This document shows, one piece after another, positions 21,540-32,385 of a DNA stretch of 64,000 nucleotides. Position 1 is the stretch's first letter, and each line of letters starts with the position of its first letter. A program made the position numbers and the translations under genes. Origin of the DNA: Hermatobates lingyangjiaoensis (lineage: Eukaryota > Arthropoda > Insecta > Hemiptera > Hermatobatidae); the NCBI GenBank assembly GCA_026182355.1, contig JAPFBL010000235.1:238501-302500 (forward strand). The letters run 5' to 3'. A model generated the notes under the pieces. That model did not search any database and was not told the origin of the DNA. It saw only the letters and a program-made list of their open reading frames with translations.

Positions 21540-21860
21540 TTATAAGTGTGTCTCTTTCTCTGTGTGTTGCTTTTCTTCGTTTTTGAGCTGATTTGCGTCC
21601 AGTTTGGATCGCTTTTTTAAATTTTGAGTGAGATATATATATATATATTTAAATGTTCATAAAGAATCATAAAGAAATTAAAAACGCATACTTACAGTCT
21701 CTAATTTTCGGTTGATTCGTCTTCGGGAAAGATAACCATCTCTGTACCAGTGCGCTTGGTTTCCCTCTCTTATCTCTCCTGAAGACGGTTCAACCAAAAA
21801 TTAGAGATTGTAAGTGTAGTTTTTAATTTCTCTATGTTTCGTTATGAACATTGAACTGTA
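21540..21860. mobile_element. Family B arm followed by a small fold-back
   Basis: 21540-21630 repeats the outer part of family B (GTGTGTCTCTTTCTCTGTGT). After (TA)n, 21660-21725 and 21775-21850 are inverted arms (TTACAGTCTCTAATTTTCGG against AAAATTAGAGATTGTAAGTG) with CTGAAGAC at the inner edge of the right arm. Confidence 0.5.
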
Positions 21861-21954
21861 TATTTTCATTTGTGATCGTATTTTCATCAAAAAAGTGTGT
21901 ATATATATATATATATAATGTTATAACTACAAAAAAAAAGAGACTAACACTCAC

Positions 21955-21994
21955 GTTCTCGATCATTTCGGCTTCTTGCCGTCTTCAGGAGAAG
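21955..21994 (-). ncRNA. Hammerhead-ribozyme-like hairpin with 5-bp stem I
   Basis: On the minus strand: CTTCTC (stem I), CTGAAGA, extra C, GGC/GCC stem II with AAGAA loop, GAA, ATGAT, C, GAGAAC. Five consecutive stem I pairs form between the two outer strands. It is a single arm next to (TA)n. Confidence 0.55.
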
Positions 21995-22010
21995 TAAAGG
22001 CAAGAAAGAG

Positions 22011-23099
22011 GTACGCAGGAGTGGAGATGTGAATATGTCCACCGACCGATACAAAGTCATATGTATATATATACAACAACATAAAATTATTCAAGATACA
22101 GTGAGGTTTTTGAAGTTAAAATTAAACTCTCAAAGCCGGTTTTTATTCTTTTTCATAGGCAGAACTATAAATAAATAAAAAAATAAATTGAACTTCTTTT
22201 CAATTATTTTAAAAAGTATCTTGAACTCGATAATTTCCAAGTTATAATTATAATTATCAACAATTATTAAGTTGATGAATTCATTGATTCAAATAGATTT
22301 TTTACGAAAAGAGTTGAATAGTGATTTATAAAGGAGGTTATATGCTCTATTTCTTAAAGTAGTAAAGAAGGAGGAATAGAATTGTGATTGTATTATGAGA
22401 GTAACCTGAGGTTCAACTGGATTTCACCAGTTGCTATTCTGATAGAATTGTTTCTATCTTGAATGGAGTCTATTATCTTTGCCAATGTCAACTTTATTTT
22501 CAACGTTTACCGGTAAAAGTACTTGAATGTCTCTGAAGAAAACCTAAATGGGAAGGTTTAATATCATGAGACATTTAAAGTATAGGTGGAGTGAAGAAAA
22601 ATATTTCCTCTTAACTTTATTCTTACAATCTCTTTTTCTTTTTTGCTCAACTTTACCTTCTTTATATAATGGATAATATAATCAGTTTTTTGTATAATCA
22701 CCTTTTATGAACCTAGATAATTGACCGAATCCCGATTAAATATCACATCTGTTCATATATATATTGTTTTCTATGAGTTGTCCGGGGAGACGATATAAGT
22801 TAGTTATGATGGTGATCTATAGGTGAGTAGAGTTATAGGTTCATGACTGCGATTCTTAGAAAGACACATTTACTCGCTGCCCAGAGAAACCTCCGTTATT
22901 CCGCCAATGGTTATAGAGGTGGCAGTCCCTCTGTGATATAAGGATATTGGCAGAAAACATGAGCCTCACTATGCAGTGAACTCCTGTTCCCCCCTGTCTA
23001 TTTCTGATATGGTAGTTGGGTGTTTTACTTGATACTCTCATTTGTCTTCTAGGAAAATTAGCCTTTGTCTTCATCTCAATGGGGGTAGAGGTTTCACAG
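22011..23099. other. ChAT intron, mostly AT-rich
   Basis: 22850-23080 is GC-richer with a 72-codon minus-strand frame of no recognisable family; probably transposon debris. Nothing else seen. Confidence 0.3.
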
Positions 23100-23104
23100 T
23101 CATA

Positions 23105-23250
23105 TATATTTCCTGGCTACTGGACGGTCTCCTGCCGTTACGTTTTCGGCGTGCTTGGTCTCCCATTCTCTTTTCCTTGAAGACAGATTGTTAGAAAAGT
23201 AAAGACGGATCGACTTTACGATTTTAAAGTGAATTCTTATATATATATAT
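23105..23250 (+). mobile_element. Family B single arm
   Basis: GGTCTCCTGCCGTTACGTTT, CGGCGTGCTTGGTC and TTTTCCTTGAAGACAGATTG match the family B right arm; (TA)n follows. Confidence 0.4.
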
Positions 23251-23344
23251 AAATATTGATCAAAGTATCGACCGTGGAATAGAAACAAAACTATAGTTTA
23301 TAGAGACTCGGTCAGTTCTGTAGATAGACTTTTGACCTAGATAG

Positions 23345-23645
23345 TTTTATATATATATATATATAATTAAAATAAGCAGTGACACATAAACTGAAACACA
23401 ACAAAGACTCACTTTTCAATATTTCGACCGTAATGGCGGTCGTCCTCAGGAGAAGAAGTGAATTGACGGAGGGACGACAGTCAACTCACGGTCGACAGTC
23501 ACTTACGGTCGAAATATTGAAAAGTGAGTCTTTGTTGTGTTTCAGTTTATGTGTCACTGCTTATTTTAATTGTTATTTGTCCTGCCTGACCGTTTTTCGT
23601 TTATCATGGTATATATATATATATATATATGTATATAATCGATTC
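23345..23645. mobile_element. Fold-back element with hammerhead-like core, between (TA)n tracts
   Basis: Arms 23378-23428 and 23505-23575 are identical over about 60 bp (GTGACACATAAACTGAAACA and complement). The left arm's minus strand carries a full hammerhead-like motif (23410-23460); the right arm has lost the CTGA side. (TA)n at 23348-23365 and 23611-23635. Confidence 0.65.
23410..23460 (-). ncRNA. Hammerhead-ribozyme-like hairpin, well paired
   Basis: Minus strand: CACTTCTTCTC, CTGAGGA, extra C, GACCG/CGGTC stem II (five pairs, loop CCATTA), GAA, ATAT, T, GAAAAG. Stem I pairs five of six positions (one C-A mismatch). Confidence 0.55.
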
Positions 23646-24589
23646 AAATTTCTAAAACGATCCAAACTGGATAGCACGAGTTCAAATGCGAAGAAAAGTA
23701 ACACATGAAACACACTTATACACAATTTTGGTATGATACCTTAGAAAATGTGTGATGCATATTCCATTATAATTTCTTATGCACTGAAGACATTAAAAAT
23801 ACTATTTTGTGAAGTTATTTCTGTTCAATATTAGTAAAATTTGTAAGAAAATGTTTATTAGAAAAAATTATTTATCAATAGATAATATTAACTATTTTTT
23901 TTTTTTGGTAAAAATGAATCAATTCTCTATAAAATTTTCTTTTACAGTAATTTATCAAATGACACTTTCATGACTCCAAGTTAGGGTTATATTTAAAGGA
24001 ATTTATAAAAAGAATAATTTAATTTGATGAAGGTTGATTGATTTTTACATTTACATAAGATAAAAAAAGTTTTTCATTGATGTAAATTAGGATTGGCAGA
24101 ATGTCGAAGAGACTTCAATAACAATTGGAAGACCTATATCCCTCTTACTCCCAAAGGGCCATCAGGGCTAAGGGCTGGTTTGGTGCTCTCAACTCTACAG
24201 TCACAGCAACATCAATCTTCCCTTATTCTTATTCCAATCTCTACCTACTCTCCATCAACAAAGCTTTCGCCTTGAGTTTCTTTTCTTTAAACATTGCTAT
24301 TTAACTTTATTTTTTCTAGTTTAAAGTAAGAACATTACTTTTTTATGAATATGTATTTGAATGTATTTTTAAAGTCTAGGTCACTTGTGCTCAAACATTT
24401 TCTAAATGCCATCTACTTATAAAATGAACAAGTCACAATGATCTACCTACTGAATTTATGTAGAAATATATTGATGATTCTTACAATTTTTGATTATATT
24501 CGTAATTCTAATTCAGTGCTATCAGTTATTATTTTTTTTTAAATCCATTTATTTAGCATGCTTCATATATATATATACAAAACACTTTT
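23646..24589. other. ChAT intron, AT-rich
   Basis: 23640-23720 begins as a family B edge (CGATCCAAACTGGA). The 60-codon frame at 24093-24275 is Ser/Pro-rich and unrecognised. Otherwise nothing. Confidence 0.35.
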
Positions 24590-24637
24590 TCTTTTTCTCG
24601 GAGTTTGGTCAGGGTAAATATATGGAATCACCTTTTT

Positions 24638-24675
24638 GCCAACGTTTCGTCTTTATTTCAAGACATCCTCAGGGC
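24638..24675 (-). ncRNA. Hammerhead-ribozyme-like hairpin
   Basis: Minus strand: GCC (stem I), CTGAGGA, extra T, GTCTT..AAGAC stem II (loop GAAATA region), GAA, ACGT, T, GGC pairing with GCC. The downstream GTTGGC also occurs at 59.93 kb next to a second such hairpin. Confidence 0.5.
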
Positions 24676-25291
24676 TATAAACTAACAAAAAACAATAAAC
24701 AATGGACATTTTTTCACTTCTACTTTAAAAACATCATAAACAAATTGAAAAAAAAAAGAACTTACTGAAGGCTTGGTTCTGTTACATTTGCAAACAACCG
24801 TTAACTGTCATTACATGTGCTGTTCCAAGCGACATATTATTGAACCACTGTTTTTTTAGTACAATCCATTATATATAAACATATATACATATACACATAT
24901 TATAATATATATCTATTATAATATGTATCACCCTAATATATATCTATAATACATTTATAATACATTATTATTTTAACAATCCTTAAAAATATAAACTAGA
25001 TAACATTGCATCTTTAACTATTTATGATGGAACTATAAATCCTACTTAAATTGTCTGTATCTGTTTTTCTATTGCAAGTATTATTAGTATTTTTGATATG
25101 TATCATTTCTTTTATCAATCTATTTGATAAAAGATTATTATCAATCAAGATTGATAAAAGAAATGATACAAATATAGTTAGGTTAGCTTCAGTTACTCAA
25201 AGGGGCTACTTCTACCCGATGACGACGACTGTCGAAATATCGTTGTTAGTCTTTTGTGTGTGTCTTTATTTGTTTTTTCTCTTTCATGTGT

Positions 25292-25296
<5 letters not shown>
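24676..25296. other. ChAT intron; imperfect palindrome near 25.1 kb
   Basis: TTTGATATGTATCATTTCTT (25093 on) is followed by its complement at about 25140-25175. At 25200-25240 CGATGACGAC-GAC..GTC-GAAATAT resembles a decayed hammerhead-like core. A (TA)n tract follows at 25297-25355. Confidence 0.4.
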
Positions 25297-25358
<62 letters not shown>

Positions 25359-25794
25359 CATTCAATCGAATCTATTTGAGAATAAAATACATTACATTAA
25401 GATTAAATTAAACGTTGCCTTATTTTAAATTAAACATTGAGATACACACTATAAAAGTTTTTAAAAGTCTATAAGGTCTATGATTTTTTTAAAATTTTGA
25501 AATAGTTGACTGTTTTTCACTATCATACTATTTGCTGGAGGCCAGCGACAGCCGGTTATTATTGTGAATTTTATAAATTGTTATCGCTCTTGGTTAAGAA
25601 TTGGGCAGCTGAAGAGTATATGGTTCCAAGTCTGTGGTGATAGACCATCACAAGAACACCTGTCTCGTCTATGGTATGGAATATATTGAGCTAAGACTTA
25701 GTCCTACCATGGCCTGTAAGAGCTTATGTTACCTTGTGTGAAAGCTCTAAGTCACACTTTTTTCTCTCTTTGATTGTACGAAAGAACTCAGTTA

Positions 25795-26215
25795 TTATGT
25801 GTTATTTACTTATTGCAGGGAAAAATGTTAATGAAATAGTCTCTACATATAGAAGTTTAATAATATAAACGACGCGTTTCGAACACGTAGTGTTCTTCAG
25901 GCATAAGACTAAAAAAACAATGACGTGAGAGATATTTTTATCTAAATATAAAACAAATGGTACAAAATAAGGAAACAGGTATGCACATACTCAAAGATGA
26001 GTGTCTGGTGTACAACTGAGAAATGGGATGGAAGAGGGTGGGGTATGGAGTGTGCATCTGTTTCATATTGGATTGTAGGTATATTTCTTTGTTTTTATTT
26101 TTCCTCTAAAGGTTTAGAAGAAATCTTTACGTATTTGAAACGCGTTGTTTATATTATTAAACTTCTATGTGTGAAGACTATTCCATTAATTGTTTTTACC
26201 CTACAATGATGTATG
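25795..26215. mobile_element. Fold-back element, family F
   Basis: Left arm (about 25795-25905, ending in CGTTTCGAACACGTAGTGTTCTTCAG) and right arm (about 26128-26210, GAAACGCGTTGTTTATATTA to TTTTTACCCTACAATG) are inverted. The minus strand of the left arm carries CTGAAGA, GTGTTC-type stem and GAAACGCG. Same terminal repeat as at 29.3, 49.8, 50.3 and 50.8 kb. Confidence 0.6.
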
Positions 26216-26529
26216 CAATATCTTATTGTGAAAAAAACCTTCCCTTCCATGGTGATCATTTGAAAGTGATACATTTTTTTCTTCTTGCCTGATCCAGTCT
26301 CTCCAGTCATTTTTATACCATTTCTTAATTTTAAAAGAAACAATTAAAAGTACAGAGTAAGAGGCACCTTAATCACTGGCTTTTTAACTATAATGCACTT
26401 AAATCTAATTTTGCAGTTGCACAGTGACTTAAATATATATATATATATATAAAAAAAACAGAATCATTTAATTAGTCATTCGTGGTCATATCGTACCAAC
26501 TGGTATATCAATCAGTGAAGGGATGAATT

Positions 26530-26843
26530 TTTTTGTTTTTTTGTTTAAACCGGTCCCCTAGCGGGTAATAACGTGATTTTTTGTTTGAGCGGGGATTCTA
26601 CAGATTCTACATTGGGAGTCCTAAATTTTGACTAACTCAAGTGCATTTCAAGTAGGGATCTTTAACGAGTACCTGACATCGTACAGGCTCGGGACTCGGG
26701 ATTAACGTCCTCTCGGAGGATCGACGGATTCAGATTTATTCACCTTCTGCGAGAATAAATTGAGGACCTGGTGGAGATTGAATGCTGTGCTACCAGTTCA
26801 GAGGCGAGTATGCTAACCACTGAGCTAACCTGGTCCCTTGACC
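26530..26843 (-). mobile_element. tRNA-derived SINE, full-length, with 9-bp target duplication
   Basis: On the minus strand the element starts GACCAGGTTAGCTCAGTGGT, a tRNA-like 5' end with an A-box, followed by a B-box-like CATTCAATCTCC, a body (GTACGATGTCAGGTACTCGT, GGACTCCCAATGTAGAATC) and a tail of A with C interruptions. GGATGAATT is present on both sides (26521-26529 and 26844-26852), a clear target-site duplication. Copies or pieces: 31.1-31.3, 38.0-38.2, 45.0-45.3, 45.5-45.85, 49.26-49.55, 62.0-62.2 kb. Confidence 0.85.
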
Positions 26844-27000
26844 GGATGAATTATAGGCTGCTATTAATTTTTTTTTTTTACTTTCATGTGATTTATCAGT
26901 AATACCTTGGTGATCGCCTGGTAGATCACGATAGACGTATTGAGAATTCTCTTCACTCCTAGCATAAATCTACTTTGAAGTACTATAATGTCAAAAGCAA

Positions 27001-27245
27001 GATTTCAAATAAACACGTAAAACAAAACGTAAACGTAAAACATCCCTCTCTGGACATTTGTCCTTTCCTTCACTTATACCCTTTTAAAAATACCACTCTT
27101 CACTCCCACTCTTCTCGACCCCTCACCAGATGTTTCTGTATCTAGTGTTTCAGCTGGGTTTTTGACTCTGACAATACTGCTTGTTACGGTTGAAAGATCT
27201 TAGTCTTTTTTCCTTATTTCATATTGTGGTTTGATCATTGACTGT
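27001..27245. mobile_element. Family A termini around an unrelated insert
   Basis: Left end AGATTTCAAATAAACACGTA, right end GGGTTTTTGACTCTGACAAT ... TTGTGGTTTGATCATTGACT, i.e. the outer edges of family A, enclosing a pyrimidine-rich 27045-27150 stretch. The hammerhead core has lost GAAG after CTGAC. Confidence 0.5.
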
Positions 27246-27532
27246 ATAATGTATATTATAAATTATAAAATGGAAAGATGTAAAATACTTCCAATATATT
27301 TGTCGTTATTTATATATCACCTTGTACTGGAAGTGCAATGAAACTCCTTTTTCAAAAAAATTATATTCAATTAATTATCATCATAATTTCTTTTATCATA
27401 TTTGTCTATATTTTATTCCGTTTTGTTTAATATTCAAATCAAATGCTCATATATGGCCCCCAGGAGCTTTTTAAATTCAAGTATCAATATAAACAGTTAA
27501 GTTGTATTCTGAAATTACAGAAGATTTCTTAC

Positions 27533-27602
27533 CAGGGCTGACGTTAACAGGTAGGCAGAGAGGCTGTGCTAGGTACATATCATCGAGCCACCAATCGTAA
27601 GC
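27533..27602 (-). CDS. ChAT: Choline O-acetyltransferase exon AYDWWLDDMYL...PVNVSP
   Basis: A 70-bp exon with acceptor CTGTTTTAG and donor GTAAGAA. It encodes AYDWWLDDMYLAQPLCLPVN then VSP. WWL.DMYL....LPVN.SP is the conserved N-terminal-lobe segment of choline acetyltransferases. It starts in phase 0, so an upstream exon should end on a codon boundary; I could not identify that exon to the right. The first 29 bp of the exon, with the acceptor, are duplicated immediately upstream in the gene (27721-27749). Confidence 0.9.
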
Positions 27603-27866
27603 CTAAAACAGAGTATAACATGACATGACATAATCAACATGACATATTAATATGGCATAAAATATACAAAATAATAAGCAACAGTAAGACTTAACTTTAA
27701 GGAACACTTAAAATTCTTATTACATATCATCGAGCCACCAATCGTAAGCCTAAAATAGATTATAACATAACATGACATGATCAACATGACATATTAAAAT
27801 GGCATAAAATATAGAAAATAATAAGCAACAGTAACACTTAACTTTAAAGAACACTTAAAATTATTA
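27574..27866. repeat. 147-bp tandem duplication spanning a ChAT acceptor
   Basis: TACATATCATCGAGCCACCA starts at 27574 and again at 27721; similarity continues for the full 147 bp (GACATATTAA.ATGGCATAAA). The left copy contains the true exon end, the right copy the exon fragment 27721-27749. Confidence 0.85.
27721..27749 (-). pseudogene. Duplicated 5' fragment of the ChAT WWLDDMY exon
   Basis: A 147-bp direct tandem duplication (27574-27720 and 27721-about 27866) copied the first 29 bp of exon 27533-27602 together with its acceptor (TTTTAG). The copy still reads AYDWWLDDM and then runs into AT followed by GTAATA, a possible donor. If spliced in as a 26-bp exon it would shift the frame. It is most simply a broken exon copy. 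Divergence between the copies is a few percent, so the event looks fairly recent. Confidence 0.75.
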
Positions 27867-28229
27867 ATTATTTTTTTTGCAGTTTCTTTTTTCATAAATT
27901 AACATCTAAATTTAACGGAACTTTTAAAATTAACTTTCTCAGTGTTTTCAGTATGCTGAGTAATTTTTCATAACATGAAGCGAATATATCTTTGCGTATT
28001 ATTTCATATAATTAAATTTTCATACACAGAACTTTTCGTATCCAGAGATATCTCTGCATTTTAGCAGCATGAGTAGAACTCTGAATTACACATCTCTATT
28101 TGTAGTAATGGCACATATATTTATGCAAATTCTACTTTTTTTGTTCTTTAACACCCACATTTTTGTAGGCTTTATGACTCAAGTTAATTATTACTTTAAA
28201 CATAACTCAAGTTGTGAATCACCACCTAA

Positions 28230-29083
28230 TCTATATATAAATTCTCTTCGTGGCTCTGTATGTAAGTATGTATGTTTGTACCTTATGCATTCGGCCTACA
28301 ATGGACCTTTTTCAAAAATTCTTTTGCGGGCACTTTCTATAGCTCTTGGGGTGGTTTTAGGCTATTAAACTCTGGGGGGCAGCCTAACCCAGGCCTCCTA
28401 GGGCCCTATAATAGATAAGGTTTGCTGTATAATCTGTTTGTTTACATTTTGACTTTAATTGGTAATGGCAACCGCAGGTAGGTTATTCTTTGTGATAATA
28501 TTTCCACATGCTTTGTTCAATTATTTTTTCGATACAATGCTTCTTCATAAACAAATAATATTTCATCAAAATATTGTTATTCAAACTTTTAAGAGACAAT
28601 TTTGTTTACTGATATAATTTTAATTGGACATTTAAAACTGTGTGAAGTCTTCAAATTGAAATCATTGAATGAAATGTAATGTGATATGGTTTAGCCTCTT
28701 CAACTAACTGGTTCCTAATTGAAACGATTTGGGGGTTTAAAATTCGTATCATATTTAACAGATAAGACATATCACATTTAATGAGCTTAGACTTCTTTCA
28801 AATTTCTTGATGTATTGTTCGGCAAAAAATATTCTTTTTATTATTTGTTTAATCTAATCTATCAACTTCCAATATTATTAGACAATGTGTGAAATTTATA
28901 ATCACTGTTAGATTATATATTTTTTGCGTAATCTATAATTTTAATTCTGTATTAATTAGGTTTATCTCAAAAAAGTTAAGTGTAACGGAACTATAGAAAA
29001 TTTAAATTGTTTTCGTTATATGTAATTTATTATTAGAGTTGAAATTAAATTGTTTCCCGGGTAAAGCCGGGTAGATCAGCTAG
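28230..29083 (+). mobile_element. Non-autonomous Helitron
   Basis: 5' end TCTATATATAAATTCTC directly after an A (28229); 3' end is a CCCGG-GTAAAG-CCGGG hairpin (29056-29071), nine bases, then CTAG (29080-29083) followed by T. Insertion between A and T with no target duplication, a TC start, and a 3' hairpin before CTRR are the diagnostic features of Helitrons. The 854-bp interior has no Rep/helicase; a 99-codon frame overlapping the 5' end is unremarkable. Confidence 0.85.
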
Positions 29084-29261
29084 TTAAAATAAGCGAATTT
29101 GTTATAATTTCAATGATTTAGTGAAACCTCTACTCAAAATGGCTATTGTTGATTGTATTTTCTATGAATTGTGAGTCGTTTAATTTATTATCATAATTAG
29201 AATCAAACTAAACATCGTAAAATACTCTTAAACTACTAATGAATAAAAATACAAATAGTTT

Positions 29262-29545
29262 TGATTCATTAACTGTGCAATCTGTTATAGTGTGGTATTT
29301 ACTCATGTTGGGGAAAGTATTAAGTCTCCATACAAAACAAGTTTATTATAAGAAAGTAAATAGCGCGTTTCGAACACTTTATCTTCTTCTTCAGAACATC
29401 AGAACTGATGCTCTTAAATGCATATGTATATTTTTTTTAGATGAAACCTGAAGAAGAACATCAAGTGTTCGAAACGCGTTTATAATTTGTTTAGTTTCTT
29501 ATAATAAACTTTTTTTCTGTAGAGACTAAATATTTTCCCTAAATA
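29262..29545. mobile_element. Fold-back element, family F
   Basis: Left arm 29262-29400 and right arm 29440-29545 are inverted copies of the family F terminal repeat. The right arm carries an intact core at 29448-29480; the left arm has CTTCTTCAG on the plus strand, the complement of the same core. Confidence 0.6.
29448..29480 (+). ncRNA. Hammerhead-ribozyme-like hairpin, family F
   Basis: CTGAAGA, extra A, GAACA/TGTTC stem II (loop TCAAG), GAA, ACGCGT (stem III of two pairs), T. Stem I is weak here. Confidence 0.5.
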
Positions 29546-32268
29546 GTTTGATTATTGTATTGTAGAAATTAAATACATCAACAGAATCCTGATTAATGAT
29601 TAATAATTATAGATCTGAAGTTTTATTTGTTTTGGATTCATTTTTAAAAACAGTCTTAAAAAGCAGTTTTGTTTCTTAAAAAATACAATTTTCTGACAAA
29701 ACGTAACAATTTATTATAACAAGATTACTGAAAATAGAAAAGTTAAAGCAGAATAAATAATGTAAATGGAATAAAAGGAAAAATCAATAATGCATACAAT
29801 TTTCAATAAGGCATCCGATTTTACCACCTAATACTTTTTAAGAGGCTTTTTCCTTAAGAAAAGAGAAAAATAGATTGAAAATAGTCATGTCATTTAAAAT
29901 TTCTCTGTCTATGAATCAATACAGATGAAATGTTATATACAATATTTGACATGATTTTGACAACTAATAATACTATTAGTATTCCAATAAAAGGGGGATG
30001 ATTGACTGTCAATAAACCAAAAGCATTTGTAAAGAAAATGATAACTTTAGATTAGAATTAATAGGAGCAATAATAATTCAAGCAAAAACTAGAAATAAAT
30101 ATACAAATTGCTAGTACAAGCAGAGTTTTAAAATTATTTACAAATAGGTTTACTAACGCTTTATTGTATTAATTATAAATAAAAATTATTCCTCATAAAA
30201 TAACAGCACGTATGAACTTGGTATGATTTCTTAAAGCCAATGTGTTTAGTTATTTGTTTTGACAATCAACATTAATTAGTTTTATTATTTTTTTTTTCTG
30301 GAAGAATGGAATTTTTAAGAGCTCAAACGCAGTTATTAAAATAAACAAAATAATTAATACGTAGAAATATAAGGTTTTTAGTAGCTCTGAGGGAAATTCT
30401 GAAAGCTATTGAAATAATAGAAAGAACCATTACTAAGCCAGTTCAAAGTTAAAAGTCAGAACAGATATTAGCTTTGTTGTAAAGAAAAATTGGATTCATT
30501 AAAATAAGTCAAAGGTTTTCCTCTCTTAGGCAATAATTCACCAATTTTAAAACGTTATTCAAAAAAAAAAAACTGAACTGTCAGTGTGGGCTTAAATTTG
30601 TTTTGTCCTGAAGTTTTATACCGTCTATTAAGTTCAATTATTTGTTTGTGATTTATGTTACCAGCTAACTCTGTTATTCCATTCTTTAATCAACACAACA
30701 ATAACTAAACGACTAAAGCCACAGAAATGTCAGTGTTGTAGTAATAGAGGACTATGAAAACAAATTGGTGATCAATATATTTTAACTTAAATAAAATAAT
30801 GTTATTCTTGGATTCACAGAGCTTGTTACAAATATTGTTATAAAAAAGTATATCGACTTTTCATGTACCTTTTCCTGAGACTTACAGGTATACTAGTTTT
30901 TGAACTTGTTTATTATCAAGAGTAAATTGAGTATGTTATAGTGTTAATAGGAAAATAATAATAGACATTTCCTTTAGTCAGTTATTGAATTCCAATTGGA
31001 TCTTATCTATAATAATTTTATATTATTTTATGTTTAAATATTTCTTTCCACGCATCTTGCCTAATAGGTTATGTTAGGTTGCAATACTAGTCCAACAAGA
31101 GAACACACATAAGGTATGTGCCACATAAATATTGTTTTGTGATACAACACAATGAATTCTACATTGTGAGCTCCAAATTTTGCCAGATACAAATGTATTT
31201 GTTGAGTAGGGAACTTCAATGAATGCCTGACACTGTTTAGGCTTAAAACCCACTACTTTGCATCCATCCTCTCCAAGGGATGATATGATCACATTTATTC
31301 ACCTACCATATGAATAAATCGTCTACCCAACAGTCAATAAAAATAAAGAATAAATATATACAAATCTATCGACTATGTATATAACATATAGACATTAAAG
31401 TATATAAAACATATACCTTTATTTATGCATATTTCAGTATAATTTGTACTAACCATGTATATTAATTATTTTTAACGGTGAATCGATGCTTTTTATTGTT
31501 TTTTGACTCTATAATACCATTTTACATAATCATTAGAGCTTATTATATAAACTTTTTTGAAAAAATAAAAGAAATAAGTAAAGAAAAAAACAATGTACCA
31601 TTGAATGACTATTTTTATGGACATATAACTGAATTACCTTCTCTTATCAGGTTTATTATGCAGTAGAAATATTATAAATATTAATATCAATATTAAAAAT
31701 CTTGTATTTGCAAATATTTTTAGAGATTTACTAAATATATTTGTTTCAATATTTATTTTATGAATTGAGAAGAAATCTACTAGATGAAATTATACAATGT
31801 TTTCTTTATCACATTTAATCTGATTAAATTAATCCATCTATTATCTTTTTTGCTGGATGAATAAACTTTTCATGGTTTTATGAATGTTGCTCTCAAATTA
31901 AATGATAATTCTTCTTTAAATATGAGTTATCCTATGTCAAATGATTTTAAGTAATATAATCTTTTGTGAAACCAATATATTTAGACTAAAAAACAAAATA
32001 TATTATTTTCATATTATTAATATTTTTAAAATTAATGAAGCACAGATATTGAAACATTACTATTAGTTTAGTTAAATTATTACAAATTCTTAAATTTGTA
32101 ATATTTTAAAATTTTTAGTTTCTTACTATTACAAATGCTTAAAATATCTTTTTTTTGCTTCTTTTGTACTTATTAAACCCTTGTTTTTACATGGTGTTAG
32201 GTTTAACCATATTATATTTTAATAAAGTACAATTGAGAAAAGTATTATTATTTTTTTGTTGTTGACAG
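29546..32268. other. Non-coding AT-rich stretch with a decayed SINE
   Basis: 31090-31320 is a diverged SINE piece (AATGAATTCTACATTGTGAG, GCCTGACACTGTTTAGGCTT). Elsewhere AT-rich sequence with no recognisable exon of ChAT's missing N-terminal part. Confidence 0.4.
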
Positions 32269-32385
32269 GACTCTCACAAACCTGGAAGTACTCAGGATTT
32301 GAAGTCTGATAAAACACTGATTTCCAAAGCCCTTTTTTACACGTTTTCAATTCAAATGACTATCATCCCTACTCCGAAAGCTAAG
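32269..32385 (+). CDS. Possible exon of unknown gene, plus strand
   Basis: A 117-bp segment open in phase 0, preceded by T8GTTGTTGACAG and followed by GTAAGTTTTTT, both strong splice-like signals. It reads DSHKPGSTQDLKSDKTLISK then ALFYTFSIQMTIIPTPKAK. I recognise no family. It would be on the strand opposite to ChAT, inside or just beyond its 5' part. A further tiny phase-0 candidate is at 39290-39334 (after GATTCAG, before GTAAAA). Chance is a real alternative. Confidence 0.3.

Noticed and set aside
25297..25355. Long (TA)n tracts as independent features of interest
   Set aside because: They are common in this window and mainly mark the edges of fold-back elements; by themselves they carry no further signal.
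1..27602. Carnitine O-acetyltransferase as the identity of the acyltransferase
   Set aside because: The GQPLCMAQYYRLFTSYR and LDFYVYRFD...RRF..GRVD blocks fit choline acetyltransferase better; not excluded until a tree is made.
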